From assembly GCA_017644185.1 (NCBI GenBank), contig JAEPMA010000001.1, forward strand, positions 434,001 to 498,000: DNA of 64,000 nucleotides. Reading direction: 5' to 3'. Position numbers and translations under genes: made by a program. Positions 9,919-19,224 of the stretch are shown here, piece after piece. The notes below the pieces were generated by a model. The model did not search any database. It had not been told where the DNA came from and saw only the letters and a program-made list of their open reading frames with translations. The DNA is from Rhodospirillales bacterium. Its GTDB lineage: Bacteria; Pseudomonadota; Alphaproteobacteria; Rhodospirillales; Casp-alpha2. The number at the start of each line of letters is the position of its first letter. Positions within the stretch are counted from its first letter, which is position 1.

Positions 9919-11100
9919 TTAAAGATCGCCGAGCGGCGTGGCTTTGCCGTCCAGCAGAATGTGTGTGCACTCAAGGCGCAATGCCTCGTTGTGGGCATCG
10001 TCACCCGAGGTGTAGCCCTCCACAGTGCGAAACCCTTCGGCGCGAAGTGCCTCGCCGGCGCCGCGTGTGCTGCCCTCGGGCAGATATATCTTCGCCGGCG
10101 CGGGCGGTAGCTCCAACGCCCGCAAAATACTGTCGAGAAACAGGGTGAATCCGGTCGCCGCTTCGCCATCGCTGTTATCTGCGGCTTCGTTGACCCCCGC
10201 CATGTAACGACCGCCGGTACCGAGTTCGCCCCGCACGCCTGGTGCGAAAAGGGTGAAGGTGACGCCTGTGTGGTATTCGAATCCCCGGTTTTCGACGGCA
10301 TCAAGGGTGAGGTCGAGCGACGGGTCCGCTCGTTCGACCAGTTTGACGATGTCCAGCAGTATATCGCGGGCGTCGGCGGCCGCGCCGGAAAGCGGCAGTT
10401 CGGCGATTTTCGAGGCGACGGTCTCAGACGGACCGGACGCCGCCAACAATTTGACGAACAGACCGCGTGCATCGTCACCGAGCGCGCTCGCGAGTTTTTT
10501 GACCTCGGCGGCGTCCTTGGCGTCGAGCGCTGCCCGCATCGCCGCAGCGGCGTCGGTGTCGATCGCCATATCCGCCATCACGTGCGGCACCAGAGTAGGT
10601 TGGCAAAGGTCTACCTTGATGTCCTTGATCCCCAACATCCGGAGCGTCTCGGCTGCCATCAGCACCATTTCTGCGTCGGCACGCGGATCGGTGCTGCCGA
10701 TCAATTCCGCCCCGGCCTGACTGAACTGGCGCTCCGGGCGCAATTGCGAGCCGCGAATGCGCAGGACTTCACCCCCATAACACAAGCGCAGAGGACGCGG
10801 TGCATGCGCCAACCGGGTGGTGGCGATCCGGGCCGCTTGTGGGGTGATATCGGCGCGAAGGCCCATCATTCGTTGTGAAATGGGGTCCATGAGACGGAAG
10901 GTCTGCGCTGCCATCGCGGCACCGGTGCCCGCCAGGAGGTTGTCCTCAAACTCGACGAGAGGGGGGGCAATGCGGTCGAACCCCCGCGCGACGAAGGCGG
11001 CAACGAGCCGTTCCCGGGTTTCGATTTCAAATGCCGCGTTCGGAGGCAGCCCGTCCGTCAACCCGGCGGGCAGAAGTGCTTTTTCCGTCGCTTTCGTCAT
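9919..11100 (-). CDS. hisZ: ATP phosphoribosyltransferase regulatory subunit HisZ
   Basis: 393 aa, a class-II aminoacyl-tRNA-synthetase-like paralogue of HisRS that activates short-form HisG in histidine synthesis and confers histidine feedback. Seen: [20 protein letters not shown] near residues 70-90, then [10 protein letters not shown] and a glycine-rich [12 protein letters not shown] motif-3-like region. It lacks the C-terminal anticodon-binding domain of true HisRS and ends soon after the catalytic-fold core. The ATG at 11100 was chosen over an upstream frame extension that looks non-conserved. hisG is not in the window. Confidence 0.9.
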   Translation of the reverse strand: MTKATEKALLPAGLTDGLPPNAAFEIETRERLVAAFVARGFDRIAPPLVEFEDNLLAGTGAAMAAQTFRLMDPISQRMMGLRADITPQAARIATTRLAHAPRPLRLCYGGEVLRIRGSQLRPERQFSQAGAELIGSTDPRADAEMVLMAAETLRMLGIKDIKVDLCQPTLVPHVMADMAIDTDAAAAMRAALDAKDAAEVKKLASALGDDARGLFVKLLAASGPSETVASKIAELPLSGAAADARDILLDIVKLVERADPSLDLTLDAVENRGFEYHTGVTFTLFAPGVRGELGTGGRYMAGVNEAADNSDGEAATGFTLFLDSILRALELPPAPAKIYLPEGSTRGAGEALRAEGFRTVEGYTSGDDAHNEALRLECTHILLDGKATPLGDL

Positions 11101-11227
11101 AAACAGAAATCCAACTGAAATTCCCCGAGGACACGCGCTCAGCATGCCACAAGCGCGCCCGTTTCGTAACGGTTTTGCACGGGAAGGGCAAGGACGTGCG
11201 GTGGGGGAAAGAGGGGGCTGCCCCAGT

Positions 11228-11824
11228 CTAGTCTTCGTTTCGGACGGTCTTGCCGATGCTTTGGATGATCGGATTCACCATTGAACGATGAACGGCCTGA
11301 TCTTCGCCGACGGGATACTCGTTGGTGACGCTCCAGCCCTGCCAAAGGCGTTTGCCGTCGGTGCGATCCTCAATCGTGGCGTCGATGCGGAACTGGCTCG
11401 GTGCGACCTGAGTGATTCCCTTGTCGCGCTTGGGGTTCAACAGGCCACCGCGCTCAGAATCAAAGATATTCACGCGTACATCCGGCGCATCCTTGCCGGT
11501 GTGGTTGTCGCTGTTGCGGATCTCGATCAGCCGGTTCGGGCCGCCCCCTGACCATTTACCCTCCGTGTCGCGGGCTTCGAAGCTGAGGATCAGGCGGGCA
11601 TTATTCGTCAGGGTATACCCGGCCAGGCGCAATTCTTCTTCGAAAAGCTCTTTGAGTTTCAAGACTTTTTCAGAATCGTCGAATGTTTCGACCGTGATCT
11701 CCTTCGTCGGGGGTAATTCAGCGTAGGACACAGCATTAAGGTCCACAGCCTGGGCGTGCGCGGTGGAACTGAGCAGGAAAGCGCTCAAGAAAACGGTGCC
11801 GAAGGCTGGAAAGCCGAATCGCAT
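11228..11824 (-). CDS. Secreted protein of unknown function
   Basis: 198 aa. The N-terminus is a classical Sec signal peptide (MRFGFPAFGTVFLSAFLLSS, with a cleavage site likely after TAHAQA), so the product is periplasmic. The mature part contains a charged FDDSEKVLKLKELFEEEL helix and beta-rich segments (ARLILSFEARD, FRIDATIEDRTDGKRLWQGW). It has the look of a periplasmic or outer-membrane-associated accessory protein, but no named family is recognised. The ATG at 11824 is preferred to a TTG one codon upstream. It lies between hisZ and the phn transporter on the same strand. Confidence 0.75.
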   Translation of the reverse strand: MRFGFPAFGTVFLSAFLLSSTAHAQAVDLNAVSYAELPPTKEITVETFDDSEKVLKLKELFEEELRLAGYTLTNNARLILSFEARDTEGKWSGGGPNRLIEIRNSDNHTGKDAPDVRVNIFDSERGGLLNPKRDKGITQVAPSQFRIDATIEDRTDGKRLWQGWSVTNEYPVGEDQAVHRSMVNPIIQSIGKTVRNED

Positions 11825-11904
11825 CAATAAATCCCCAAATATTGAGAGTCAGGTTTGAATTCAGGGAATCACCTTCCCCACCTGGAGTCAACTAAGTCCG
11901 CATC

Positions 11905-12720
11905 TCAGATGATAGCGTGGCGCACCTTGGCCGACACCCACTCACTGACGATCACAGTCCCCAGGATAACCAGCAGGATCAGCGAGACTTGCGTCCACGC
12001 GACATTGTTGATCGACGCGTTCAGCTGCAGACCGATACCCCCGGCACCGACCAGTCCAAGAACCGTCGATTCACGGATGTTGATGTCCCAACGGAATACT
12101 GAGATCCCGGCAAACGCTGGGAGGATCTGCGGCACGATGCCGTAGTGAAGGATCTGCGGGCCACTGGCGCCGGTTGCCGTCACCGCTTCGACCTGCGTGG
12201 TGTCGATTTCTTCGATCGCCTCGTAGAGAAGTTTGGCGCAGAACCCGATGGAGCGGAACCCGATCGCGAGCACCCCGGCCATGACGCCCGGCCCGATAAT
12301 AGTAACCAGCATCAGCGCCCATAGGAGTGAATTGATGGAACGGGACGAGACGATGATGAACAAGGCGATTGGGCGCACGAAAACGACCGATGGCGTCGTG
12401 TTTCTCGCGGCCAGGAACGCGATGGGAAATGCCATTATAACGGCCATCAACGTACCGAGTGTGGCAATGTTGATCGTGTCCCAGATGGCGAGCCACAGTT
12501 TGTCCATGTAATCCCACGCTGGCGGCACCATGCGTGACGCCATATCGCCGGCCTGACGCGGTGCGTCATAGACGAACTCCCATATCGTCTTTTCCGAGAC
12601 CAGCGACCAGCAGAATGCAAAGACCATCAGGCAAGCGAGTTGCACGCCCCAGATCGAGAGTTGCGTCTTGCGATCCCGACGCTGCCAAAGTTTCTCAGAG
12701 GCGGTTTGCGTGACGGGCAT
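11905..12720 (-). CDS. phnE: Phosphonate-type ABC transporter permease PhnE (second copy)
   Basis: 271 aa inner-membrane permease with about six hydrophobic segments and the EAA-type loop that docks with the ATPase (EAVTATGASGPQILHYGIVP). The C-terminal half, DINIRESTVLGLVGAGGIG, is the PhnE-family hallmark. It starts two bases after the stop of the other permease (12723) and is the last gene of the phnD-phnC-phnE-phnE unit. The two permeases are clearly paralogous and probably form a heterodimeric channel. The ATG at 12720 is favoured; the frame is open five codons further upstream. Confidence 0.92.
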   Translation of the reverse strand: MPVTQTASEKLWQRRDRKTQLSIWGVQLACLMVFAFCWSLVSEKTIWEFVYDAPRQAGDMASRMVPPAWDYMDKLWLAIWDTINIATLGTLMAVIMAFPIAFLAARNTTPSVVFVRPIALFIIVSSRSINSLLWALMLVTIIGPGVMAGVLAIGFRSIGFCAKLLYEAIEEIDTTQVEAVTATGASGPQILHYGIVPQILPAFAGISVFRWDINIRESTVLGLVGAGGIGLQLNASINNVAWTQVSLILLVILGTVIVSEWVSAKVRHAII

Positions 12721-12722
12721 GA

Positions 12723-13529
12723 TTACTGCACCCACTTGCGGATGTAGCTGGACGAATATTCAACGGCCATGACGATGCCGATGATGATCAGCAGAATTGC
12801 CGCTGCGGAATCGAACTCATAACGGTCGAACGAGGTCAGGAGCGTCGCGCCGATGCCGCCGCCTCCAACGATGCCGACCACCGCTGACTCACGGAAATTG
12901 ATATCGAGTCTGTACATGCCGAGGCCAATCATCCGTGGCATGACTTGTGGTTGGACGGCATAGTTGAGCCATTGGAACCAGCCGGCACCCGTGGCGCGGA
13001 CGGCCTCGGCCTGCGAAGGGTCCATATCCTCGATATCTTCGGCCAATAACTTGCCGTAAAACCCGATTGTTCCGATGGATAGGGCAATAAACCCGGCAAA
13101 CGGACCGAAGCCGAAGAGCTTCACGGCAAACAGCGCGATAATAATTTCCGGGAACGTTCGCGAGATCGCAAGAATGGCGCGTGAGGCGAGGTAAATCGGG
13201 CGCGGCGCCAGGTTTCGGGCGGCACCTAGACCGACGGGGATTGAAACGGCGATCCCGGCAACCGTCGAAATGATCGTGATCCAAAGGCTTTCGAGAATAC
13301 CGTCGAAGATATCGCCGGCGCGGGACACGAAATCCGGTGGGAAAAACGCTGAAACGAACCGATGGCCGCGAGGTATGCCGTCGGCAACACGCCCCCAGTT
13401 CACGTCCATCGTGCCAAACGCGAGTGCCAGATAGATCGCGCCACCGACGACGAGGCTCCAGCGCAACATTGGGCTTTGAATAAACGGTGGCTTTTTCCAG
13501 GTGCGGGATGTCGAAGTAGCGGTGTTCAT
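12723..13529 (-). CDS. phnE: Phosphonate-type ABC transporter permease PhnE (first copy)
   Basis: 268 aa with a longer periplasmic N-terminal part (PRGHRFVSAFFPPDF) and the same core as its partner: EAVRATGAGWFQWLNYAVQP coupling loop and DINFRESAVVGIVGGGGIG signature. Member of the binding-protein-dependent transport permease family. It lies 14 bases downstream of phnC. Together with the downstream permease it should form the membrane channel for a phosphonate or phosphite-like substrate. Confidence 0.92.
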   Translation of the reverse strand: MNTATSTSRTWKKPPFIQSPMLRWSLVVGGAIYLALAFGTMDVNWGRVADGIPRGHRFVSAFFPPDFVSRAGDIFDGILESLWITIISTVAGIAVSIPVGLGAARNLAPRPIYLASRAILAISRTFPEIIIALFAVKLFGFGPFAGFIALSIGTIGFYGKLLAEDIEDMDPSQAEAVRATGAGWFQWLNYAVQPQVMPRMIGLGMYRLDINFRESAVVGIVGGGGIGATLLTSFDRYEFDSAAAILLIIIGIVMAVEYSSSYIRKWVQ

Positions 13530-13543
13530 AACCGATCCCTCAA

Positions 13544-14365
13544 TCAGTCGCTGCCGGATGCGCGTTGTGGCGCGGTATCTATATCTTCTTGCTCGTCGTC
13601 ATCGACCTTTTCGATTGTCGCTTCCCAGTCCTCTTCACCGTAAATTTGCGTTAAGACGTCCGGGGTCAGTCCGTCAGGGGGGCCATCGTAAACGATCTCA
13701 CCCAACTGGAGGCCGACGATGCGCTCTGCAAACATTTGTGCCAACAGCACATCGTGAATGTTGATGATCGCGGACAGCCTGCGTTCTTCGCAGAGCTCCT
13801 TGATCAGCCGCATGATCTGACGCGACGTCTTGGGGTCGAGCGATGCCGTCGGCTCGTCCACCAAAAGTAGCTCGGGTTGCTGAATCAATGCGCGGCAAAT
13901 GCCGACCCGCTGACGCTGTCCGCCCGAGAGCTCGTCGGCGCGCTTGTCCACCATGTGATCGAGGCCGACACGTTCGAGCAGACGGAATGCTTCGTCGATA
14001 TCGGATTGCGGAAACTTGCGGAAATAACTGCGCCAGAACGGCACGTAACCCAGGCGGCCCGACAGAACGTTTTCCATCACGGTCAATCGTTCGACGAGCG
14101 CATATTCCTGGAAAATCATACCCATCCGCCGACGTGCTCGGCGAAGCTGCCCCTGGCTGAGGGACGTCAATTCCATATCGTTCAGGAAAATCTTCCCGGA
14201 TGTGGGTTCGACAAGGCGGTTGACGCAGCGGATCAATGTCGATTTGCCCGCGCCGGACGGGCCGATCAACGCCATTACCTGACCGTCAGGCACTTCCAGG
14301 TTCACGCCCTTAAGCGCCGTGTCTCCGGTTTTGTACTGCTTAACGAGATCGACAATTCGCAACAT
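13544..14365 (-). CDS. phnC: Phosphonate-type ABC transporter ATP-binding protein PhnC
   Basis: 273 aa ATPase. Walker [10 protein letters not shown] (~35-43), Q-loop [22 protein letters not shown], signature LSGGQRQRV, Walker [13 protein letters not shown] and switch His in INIHD are all present, so it should hydrolyse ATP. The [15 protein letters not shown] stretch is typical of PhnC-type ATPases. The C-terminus is unusually acidic ([10 protein letters not shown]). A GC-rich hairpin separates it from phnD. Confidence 0.94.
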   Translation of the reverse strand: MLRIVDLVKQYKTGDTALKGVNLEVPDGQVMALIGPSGAGKSTLIRCVNRLVEPTSGKIFLNDMELTSLSQGQLRRARRRMGMIFQEYALVERLTVMENVLSGRLGYVPFWRSYFRKFPQSDIDEAFRLLERVGLDHMVDKRADELSGGQRQRVGICRALIQQPELLLVDEPTASLDPKTSRQIMRLIKELCEERRLSAIINIHDVLLAQMFAERIVGLQLGEIVYDGPPDGLTPDVLTQIYGEEDWEATIEKVDDDEQEDIDTAPQRASGSD

Positions 14366-14391
14366 CGCCCGTTATCCCCCTTCAAGGCATC

Positions 14392-14419
14392 GGGGTGCCG
14401 ACATTGACGTCGGCACCCC
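14392..14419 (-). promoter_or_regulatory. Stable hairpin between phnD and phnC
   Basis: GGGGTGCCGAC (14392-14402), loop ATTGAC, GTCGGCACCCC (14409-14419): eleven perfect pairs and no T-tract on the minus strand. This is the kind of structure that stabilises an upstream binding-protein message and lowers read-through to the ATPase gene. It sits 24 bases after the phnD stop. Confidence 0.7.
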
Positions 14420-14443
14420 GCGTGCCCGGTGTAACGCGACCGC

Positions 14444-15403
14444 TTATTTGCAGTCGTACTTGACGCCGTTTGCGGAATCAATCTTGCGGATGATTTCCCA
14501 ATCCTTCTTGTGCGTGATCGGGATGAACTTGTCTTCCTTCTTGAACTCTTTTTTGAGCTCCGAGCCTTCCCACGGGAAGGAGAAGAAGGCGTCCTTGATT
14601 TTGGCGACGAGCGCCGGATCAAGATTGTGCGCATGACCGTAACCGGTGGTCGGGAATGTCTGCGATTTATAGATTGAACGGATCTGTTCTTTCTTCACGA
14701 CATCGCGTGTGAACATTCGGTTCATGACCGAGTTGGCGACAGCCGCCGCTTCATAATCCTTGTTGGCGACACCCAGCACCGAGTTGTCGTGTTTGCCCGA
14801 GAAGGTGGTCTTGAAATCTTTGTCGGCAATCAGGCCGAACTCGCCCTTCAGCAGAGCCGAAGGTGCCTTGAAGCCGGAGTTAGACGTCGGCGATGTGAAG
14901 GCAAGGGTATGCCCCTTCAGATCGGCAGGCGTTTTGATCGGGCTGTCGGCAGGAACGATCAGCTCCATTTCATAACCATACGAGCCATCGGCGGCCGCCA
15001 TCATCGCAAACGGCACGAAACCGGCACAGGCCACCGCGATCGGGTTGGACCCGGTGTTGAAGCCTGCAACATGCAGGCGGCCCGAGCGCATGGCTTCGAT
15101 TTGCGCGGCGTTAGACTGAACCGGGAAGAAGACGACTTTCTTGCCGGTTTTCTCGGCCATGTGGCTGATGAAGCCATCCCAAACCTTTGCGTATACGGCG
15201 GGATCTTCTACCGGGGTATAAGCAAAGATGATCGTGCTTGGATCGGCAATCTTGCTCTTGTCGGTCGGCAGGTCGGCGGTCAGGTCGCCATCCCTGTCGC
15301 AGTATTGTTTATCGAGGAAACTGCGCGGGCAGTCTTCGGCGCTCGCTGCGCCACTCAATACGAGAAGGGCCGCGGCCAGCGCGGCGCCCAGAAACTTTTT
15401 CAT
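14444..15403 (-). CDS. phnD: Phosphonate-type ABC transporter substrate-binding protein PhnD
   Basis: 319 aa periplasmic protein. Signal peptide MKKFLGAALAAALLVLSGAA, cleaved after ASA; the mature chain starts EDCPRSFLDKQYCDRDGDL, with a likely disulfide between the two cysteines. The PhnD-like fold shows in SNAAQIEAMRSGRLHVAGF and the GFNTGSNPIAVACAGF ligand-pocket region. It gathers phosphonate, phosphite or a related anion for the PhnE/PhnC complex; the exact ligand cannot be told from sequence. First gene of the operon, with GGGAGG before the ATG and a Pho box 33 bases upstream. Confidence 0.92.
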   Translation of the reverse strand: MKKFLGAALAAALLVLSGAASAEDCPRSFLDKQYCDRDGDLTADLPTDKSKIADPSTIIFAYTPVEDPAVYAKVWDGFISHMAEKTGKKVVFFPVQSNAAQIEAMRSGRLHVAGFNTGSNPIAVACAGFVPFAMMAAADGSYGYEMELIVPADSPIKTPADLKGHTLAFTSPTSNSGFKAPSALLKGEFGLIADKDFKTTFSGKHDNSVLGVANKDYEAAAVANSVMNRMFTRDVVKKEQIRSIYKSQTFPTTGYGHAHNLDPALVAKIKDAFFSFPWEGSELKKEFKKEDKFIPITHKKDWEIIRKIDSANGVKYDCK

Positions 15404-15435
15404 TGTAACCTCCCAATCTCCGATGCGCCCGCTAT

Positions 15436-15453
15436 GTTACAGTTTTATTACAG
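15436..15453 (-). promoter_or_regulatory. Candidate PhoB box of the phn operon
   Basis: On the minus strand CTGTAAT-AAAA-CTGTAAC: two 7-mers separated by four bases, 11 of 14 matching the CTGTCAT-N4-CTGTCAT PhoB consensus, oriented toward phnD. The expected role is induction of the transporter when phosphate is scarce. Confidence 0.7.
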
Positions 15454-15580
15454 CGGGCCATTCGATCATGCAGTCATTTTCCCGTGAAATCCAGTGGGGA
15501 TTGCACGTCAGTGTATGGGGCAGCTATCTATTCGTTTCGAACCAGAAATCTGCCGTGTTTGAAATTGTTGGAGAACCTTG

Positions 15581-16483
15581 ATGACTGCCGAAATCGATGC
15601 CAAGTGGGCGTTCCGGCGTTATCGGGAGATCCAGCATCGGCTCCCGACGGCGCGCTTTCCGGAAAGCTCGATTGCGTGTGTCTCTTGTGCGGACCTGATC
15701 GGCCAGTTTGATATCTTCGCGCTCGATTCGTTCGGTGTTTTAAACGTTGGTGAAACAGCGGTCGCCGGCGCAGTCGAGGCGGTGGAGACGTTTCGTGCCG
15801 CCGGTAAACGGGTGTTCGTCTTGACCAACGCGGCAAGTACGCCTTTGGCACACCTTCGCGGGAAGTATGAATCGATGGGGTTCGAATTCGCGGATGAAGA
15901 AATTGTCTCGTCCCGTGGTTTGCTGATGTCGGCGTTGGCGGGGTACGACGACGGCATGCGCTGGGCTGTCGCGGCCTCGAAGAGTGCTGAAATAGAAGAG
16001 CTCCCTTGCAATGCGGTGCCTTTGGACGAGGTATCCTTGAAAAATGCGGACGGCATCGTGCTGCTTGGTATGCGGGATTGGACGGATACGGATCAACAAA
16101 AGCTCCAAGAAGAACTGGCTCGACGCCCGCGTCCGATACTGGTCGGTAATCCTGATCTCGTTGCACCGAGAGAAAACGGGTTTACCCTGCAGCCAGGCGC
16201 GTATGCACATGCGCTACGCGATGCGACCGGTATCGCCCCTGATTTGTTCGGGAAACCGTATGCGAATGCATTTGACACGCTGCTCGGACTTGCCGGGCCC
16301 GGGATCGATCTCAACCGAGTTCTTATGATTGGGGACACGCTTCATACGGATATTCTGGGCGGTGCGGCCGCCGGTATAAGGACGGCATTGGCGACCGATC
16401 ACGGAATTATGCGGGGGCTCGACGTCGAAGCTTGTATCAGTGAATCCGGTATCCGCCCCGATTTCATCTTACCCGCGATCTGA
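15581..16483 (+). CDS. HAD superfamily class IIA hydrolase
   Basis: 300 aa from ATG 15581 (GGAGA upstream; a TTG lies one codon earlier). HAD fold with class-IIA cap: motif I FALDSFGVLNVG, motif II VLTNAAS, motif III/IV GKPYANAFDTLL ... MIGDTLHTDILGGAAAGI. The usual DxD pair is D49-S-F51, so the second aspartate (general acid/base) is replaced by a bulky residue. The alphaproteobacterial TIGR01459-like subfamily carries DxWG here, so this is a subfamily trait and not damage. Substrate unknown. It is divergent from phnD, with the Pho box between them. Confidence 0.85.
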   Translation: MTAEIDAKWAFRRYREIQHRLPTARFPESSIACVSCADLIGQFDIFALDSFGVLNVGETAVAGAVEAVETFRAAGKRVFVLTNAASTPLAHLRGKYESMGFEFADEEIVSSRGLLMSALAGYDDGMRWAVAASKSAEIEELPCNAVPLDEVSLKNADGIVLLGMRDWTDTDQQKLQEELARRPRPILVGNPDLVAPRENGFTLQPGAYAHALRDATGIAPDLFGKPYANAFDTLLGLAGPGIDLNRVLMIGDTLHTDILGGAAAGIRTALATDHGIMRGLDVEACISESGIRPDFILPAI

Positions 16484-16520
16484 CCCTCGTCACGATTGCC
16501 GAGATATGTAAAATCCCCCG

Positions 16521-18032
16521 ATGACGATGGAGAACGATTACAAGGCGGGTGTCGCCGCCGGCCATGCCGCCACTGCTGAAGCGGCGTACTCGATCCTGCA
16601 CGAAGGGGGCAATGCTTTCGACGCTGCGATCGCTGGCTTTCTTGCGGCATGTGTGGCGGAGCCTGTTTTGTCATCTTTGGGGGGCGGCGGATTCATGGCC
16701 GTCAAACCCGTCGGCAAGGACACGGAAGTTTTCGATTTCTTCACGGAGACGCCCCTAAAGCGTCCCGTTCGGGACGACGTCGACTTTCGTCCGATCGATG
16801 TCGATTTCGGCACGACGGTACAGGAGTTTCATATCGGGATGGGGGCGGTCGCCACGCCCGGTGCGGTTGCCGGGATATTCGATGTTCATCGCGCATTGGG
16901 GCGTATGCCGATGACCGAGATCATTGAGCCAGCGGTCAAGCTCGCCAAATCCGGGATCATGATGAATGCATTCCAAGCATACCTGCTTGGAATCGTTGGG
17001 CCAATCTACACCGCCAGCGCTTCGGCACGTACGTTGTTCTGCCGTAATGGCGAAAGCATGCTGTTGCAGGACGGAGACTTATTTCATCCCGAGCCATTCG
17101 CGGATTTTTTGCAGGCGTTAGCGGTGGAAGGGCCCGAACTCTTTTACCTGGGTGACGTCGCAGCGCGGATCGCCGGAATGGATGGGGTCACGATCGGACG
17201 TGACGACCTGTCACGCTATAAAGTTGAACGGCGAAGGCCGCTTCACGGCAGAATTAAAGGCCACGATGTCTATCTGAATCCGCCACCGGCGATTGGGGGC
17301 GCGCTTATCGATTTCAAACTCAGGGCGCTTGATACGTCAGACCTCATGCCTGCCCACGCTTTGAGTGCCTCTCACGCGAGGGTGCTGGCCGAGATCATGG
17401 ATGTCTGTAACCGCGTTCGGGCGGAGAGCGGTATCGACCATGATCCGTCGGTGGGTGCCGCCGCGATATCGAAGGCGCGCCATCACCCATCCGCTTATCG
17501 GGGTACGACGCACATCAGTGTCGCTGACAAGGACGGCAATCTGGCGGCGTTGACGGTATCCAACGGCGAGGGATGCGGCCATATCGTTCCTGGCACGGGC
17601 ATAATGCTCAACAACATGCTGGGTGAAGATGACCTGAACGCCGCAGGTTTCTTCAACTGGCCCGAAGGGGTTCGGCTATCGTCTATGATGACGCCCGGTA
17701 TTTTGATCGGGCCCGACGGCTCTTCAACCGCTTTTGGTTCCGGTGGGTCGAACCGGATCCGCACTGCGTTGACGCAGGTGATCCTGAATTTGGCTCTTTT
17801 CGGCATGCGCGTCGACGAGGCTGTCGAGGCGCCGCGTATGCATTTGGAGGGGCAGAAACTCTCGATCGAGCCGGGTATCGATACGGATGCCATCGGCTGG
17901 CCCGGAGAAGTGCAGGCGTGGCCGGCGCGAAACATGTTCTTTGGTGGTGTGCACTTGATAAAGCGCGATCCGGCGGGACGCGTAACAGGTACGGGAGACC
18001 CAAGGCGGGATGGGGTGTTCCTCGGCCTTTAG
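16521..18032 (+). CDS. Gamma-glutamyltransferase family protein
   Basis: 503 aa. Ntn-hydrolase of the GGT family: residues 1-320 correspond to the large subunit (AAYSILHEGGNAFDAAIAG, SSLGGGGFMAV), and the self-cleavage site and nucleophile lie at RGTTHISV (about residue 329), the start of the small subunit with GSGGSNRIRTALTQVI. Known members cleave and transfer gamma-glutamyl groups from glutathione; bacterial relatives also include other acylases. No signal peptide is visible, so it may be cytoplasmic, unlike E. coli Ggt. Its stop overlaps that of the convergent glycosyltransferase. Confidence 0.85.
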   Translation: MTMENDYKAGVAAGHAATAEAAYSILHEGGNAFDAAIAGFLAACVAEPVLSSLGGGGFMAVKPVGKDTEVFDFFTETPLKRPVRDDVDFRPIDVDFGTTVQEFHIGMGAVATPGAVAGIFDVHRALGRMPMTEIIEPAVKLAKSGIMMNAFQAYLLGIVGPIYTASASARTLFCRNGESMLLQDGDLFHPEPFADFLQALAVEGPELFYLGDVAARIAGMDGVTIGRDDLSRYKVERRRPLHGRIKGHDVYLNPPPAIGGALIDFKLRALDTSDLMPAHALSASHARVLAEIMDVCNRVRAESGIDHDPSVGAAAISKARHHPSAYRGTTHISVADKDGNLAALTVSNGEGCGHIVPGTGIMLNNMLGEDDLNAAGFFNWPEGVRLSSMMTPGILIGPDGSSTAFGSGGSNRIRTALTQVILNLALFGMRVDEAVEAPRMHLEGQKLSIEPGIDTDAIGWPGEVQAWPARNMFFGGVHLIKRDPAGRVTGTGDPRRDGVFLGL

Positions 18033-19027
18033 GTGTCGTCCGGGTTATCTTCATGGATGGGCTTGGTCGGTTGGCGGCGCGTGTCGTGGCCGATGAAAGC
18101 GAGCAGCAACTGTACGCCGACGATGATCGGCATCGCCGACAGGATCGCCGTGCCTGCAGTGGCCGGAACCCCGGTCATAATGCTTCGCCACCAATGAAAC
18201 GCGCCATACAGGCTGCCGGCTGGTAACAGGAGCGCGCCCAGGATCAGTTCCAGTGAGGCGATACCTACCTCGCGGACGAAATAGGTGTCGACAATCCGGC
18301 GCCACGTGTTGCGGAGATGCCCGAAAAGAAACGTGCAGAATACCCGGTGTACGACCAGATGGCTTACTTCCTCCCCATAATGCGCGCGCATCGGGACGTC
18401 GCGCACGACCGCGTTGAGGCCGGAAAGCCGGTAAAGCATATCGGACTCGAAGAAGTACCCTTTGGCGATATCTTCGAGCGGTAATTGCCGCGCGACGTTG
18501 GCGTGAATGGCGGTGAATCCGTTCGTCGGGTCCATGATATCCCAATACCCGCTGGACAGCTTCGACATAAGCGTCAAACCCATATTCCCCATCAGTCGAA
18601 CAAACGGCATGCTGCGCGCTGCATCGCGCCGGTGAAGTCGGTTCCCCTTGGTGTAATCCGCTTCGTGCCGATAGATCGGCATAACGAGGTTGGGGATCAG
18701 GGATGGATCCATCTGCCCATCCCCGTCGAGCTTGACGATGACATCACAACCGTCATCGAGGGCAGCCTTATAGCCGGTCAGCGTGGCGCCACCGACGCCT
18801 TGGTTTTCATCATGCCGGCAAACCTTGACCCGTGGGTCTTCGTTGTTTGCTTTTACATGGTCTCCGGTGCCGTCGGGGCACTTGTCATCGATGACGTAGA
18901 TTGCGGATACATCCGATCCGATGCCTTTTAAGACATCCATGATATGGGCTTTTTCGCGATAGCACGGAACGACTACGGCGACCTTGAAGTCGCCGGTGTC
19001 CCAGAGTTTTAGTTCGCTTTTTGCCAT
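18029..19027 (-). CDS. Family 2 glycosyltransferase (dolichol-phosphate-mannose-synthase type)
   Basis: 332 aa from ATG 19027, preceded by GGGGAA. GT-A fold: VAVVVPCYREKAHI at the N-terminus, VIDDKCPDGTGD, and LDGDGQMDPSLIPNL as the DxD metal site. KGNRLHRR and DPTNGFTAIH match DPMS-like enzymes using a polyprenyl-phosphate acceptor. Two hydrophobic segments lie at the C-terminus (LELILGALLLPAGSLY and IIVGVQLLLAFIGHD), anchoring it in the inner membrane. Divergent from the Crp/Fnr gene. Confidence 0.88.
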   Translation of the reverse strand: MAKSELKLWDTGDFKVAVVVPCYREKAHIMDVLKGIGSDVSAIYVIDDKCPDGTGDHVKANNEDPRVKVCRHDENQGVGGATLTGYKAALDDGCDVIVKLDGDGQMDPSLIPNLVMPIYRHEADYTKGNRLHRRDAARSMPFVRLMGNMGLTLMSKLSSGYWDIMDPTNGFTAIHANVARQLPLEDIAKGYFFESDMLYRLSGLNAVVRDVPMRAHYGEEVSHLVVHRVFCTFLFGHLRNTWRRIVDTYFVREVGIASLELILGALLLPAGSLYGAFHWWRSIMTGVPATAGTAILSAMPIIVGVQLLLAFIGHDTRRQPTKPIHEDNPDDT

Positions 19028-19224
19028 GAAATGTTCCCCAGCGTATGGCGCACAATAAATCACCCGGAAATCAGTCGGCAAGCATCGCGAAGACGCAACA
19101 AACGCGATTTATCCTGGTGGAGAATTTCTCGGGTTCGCAAAGAGCGGGAATTAGGTCTAAGATGAAACCCATTAATCCGGTGCGAAGTCCGGAAACGGGT
19201 GAGGTTGTGCTTACGGGGGACGTG

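Noticed and set aside
11850-11884. Possible terminator after the phn operon (CAGGT...GGGAA...TTCCC...ACCTG).
   Set aside because: Stems are short and interrupted and there is no T-tract.
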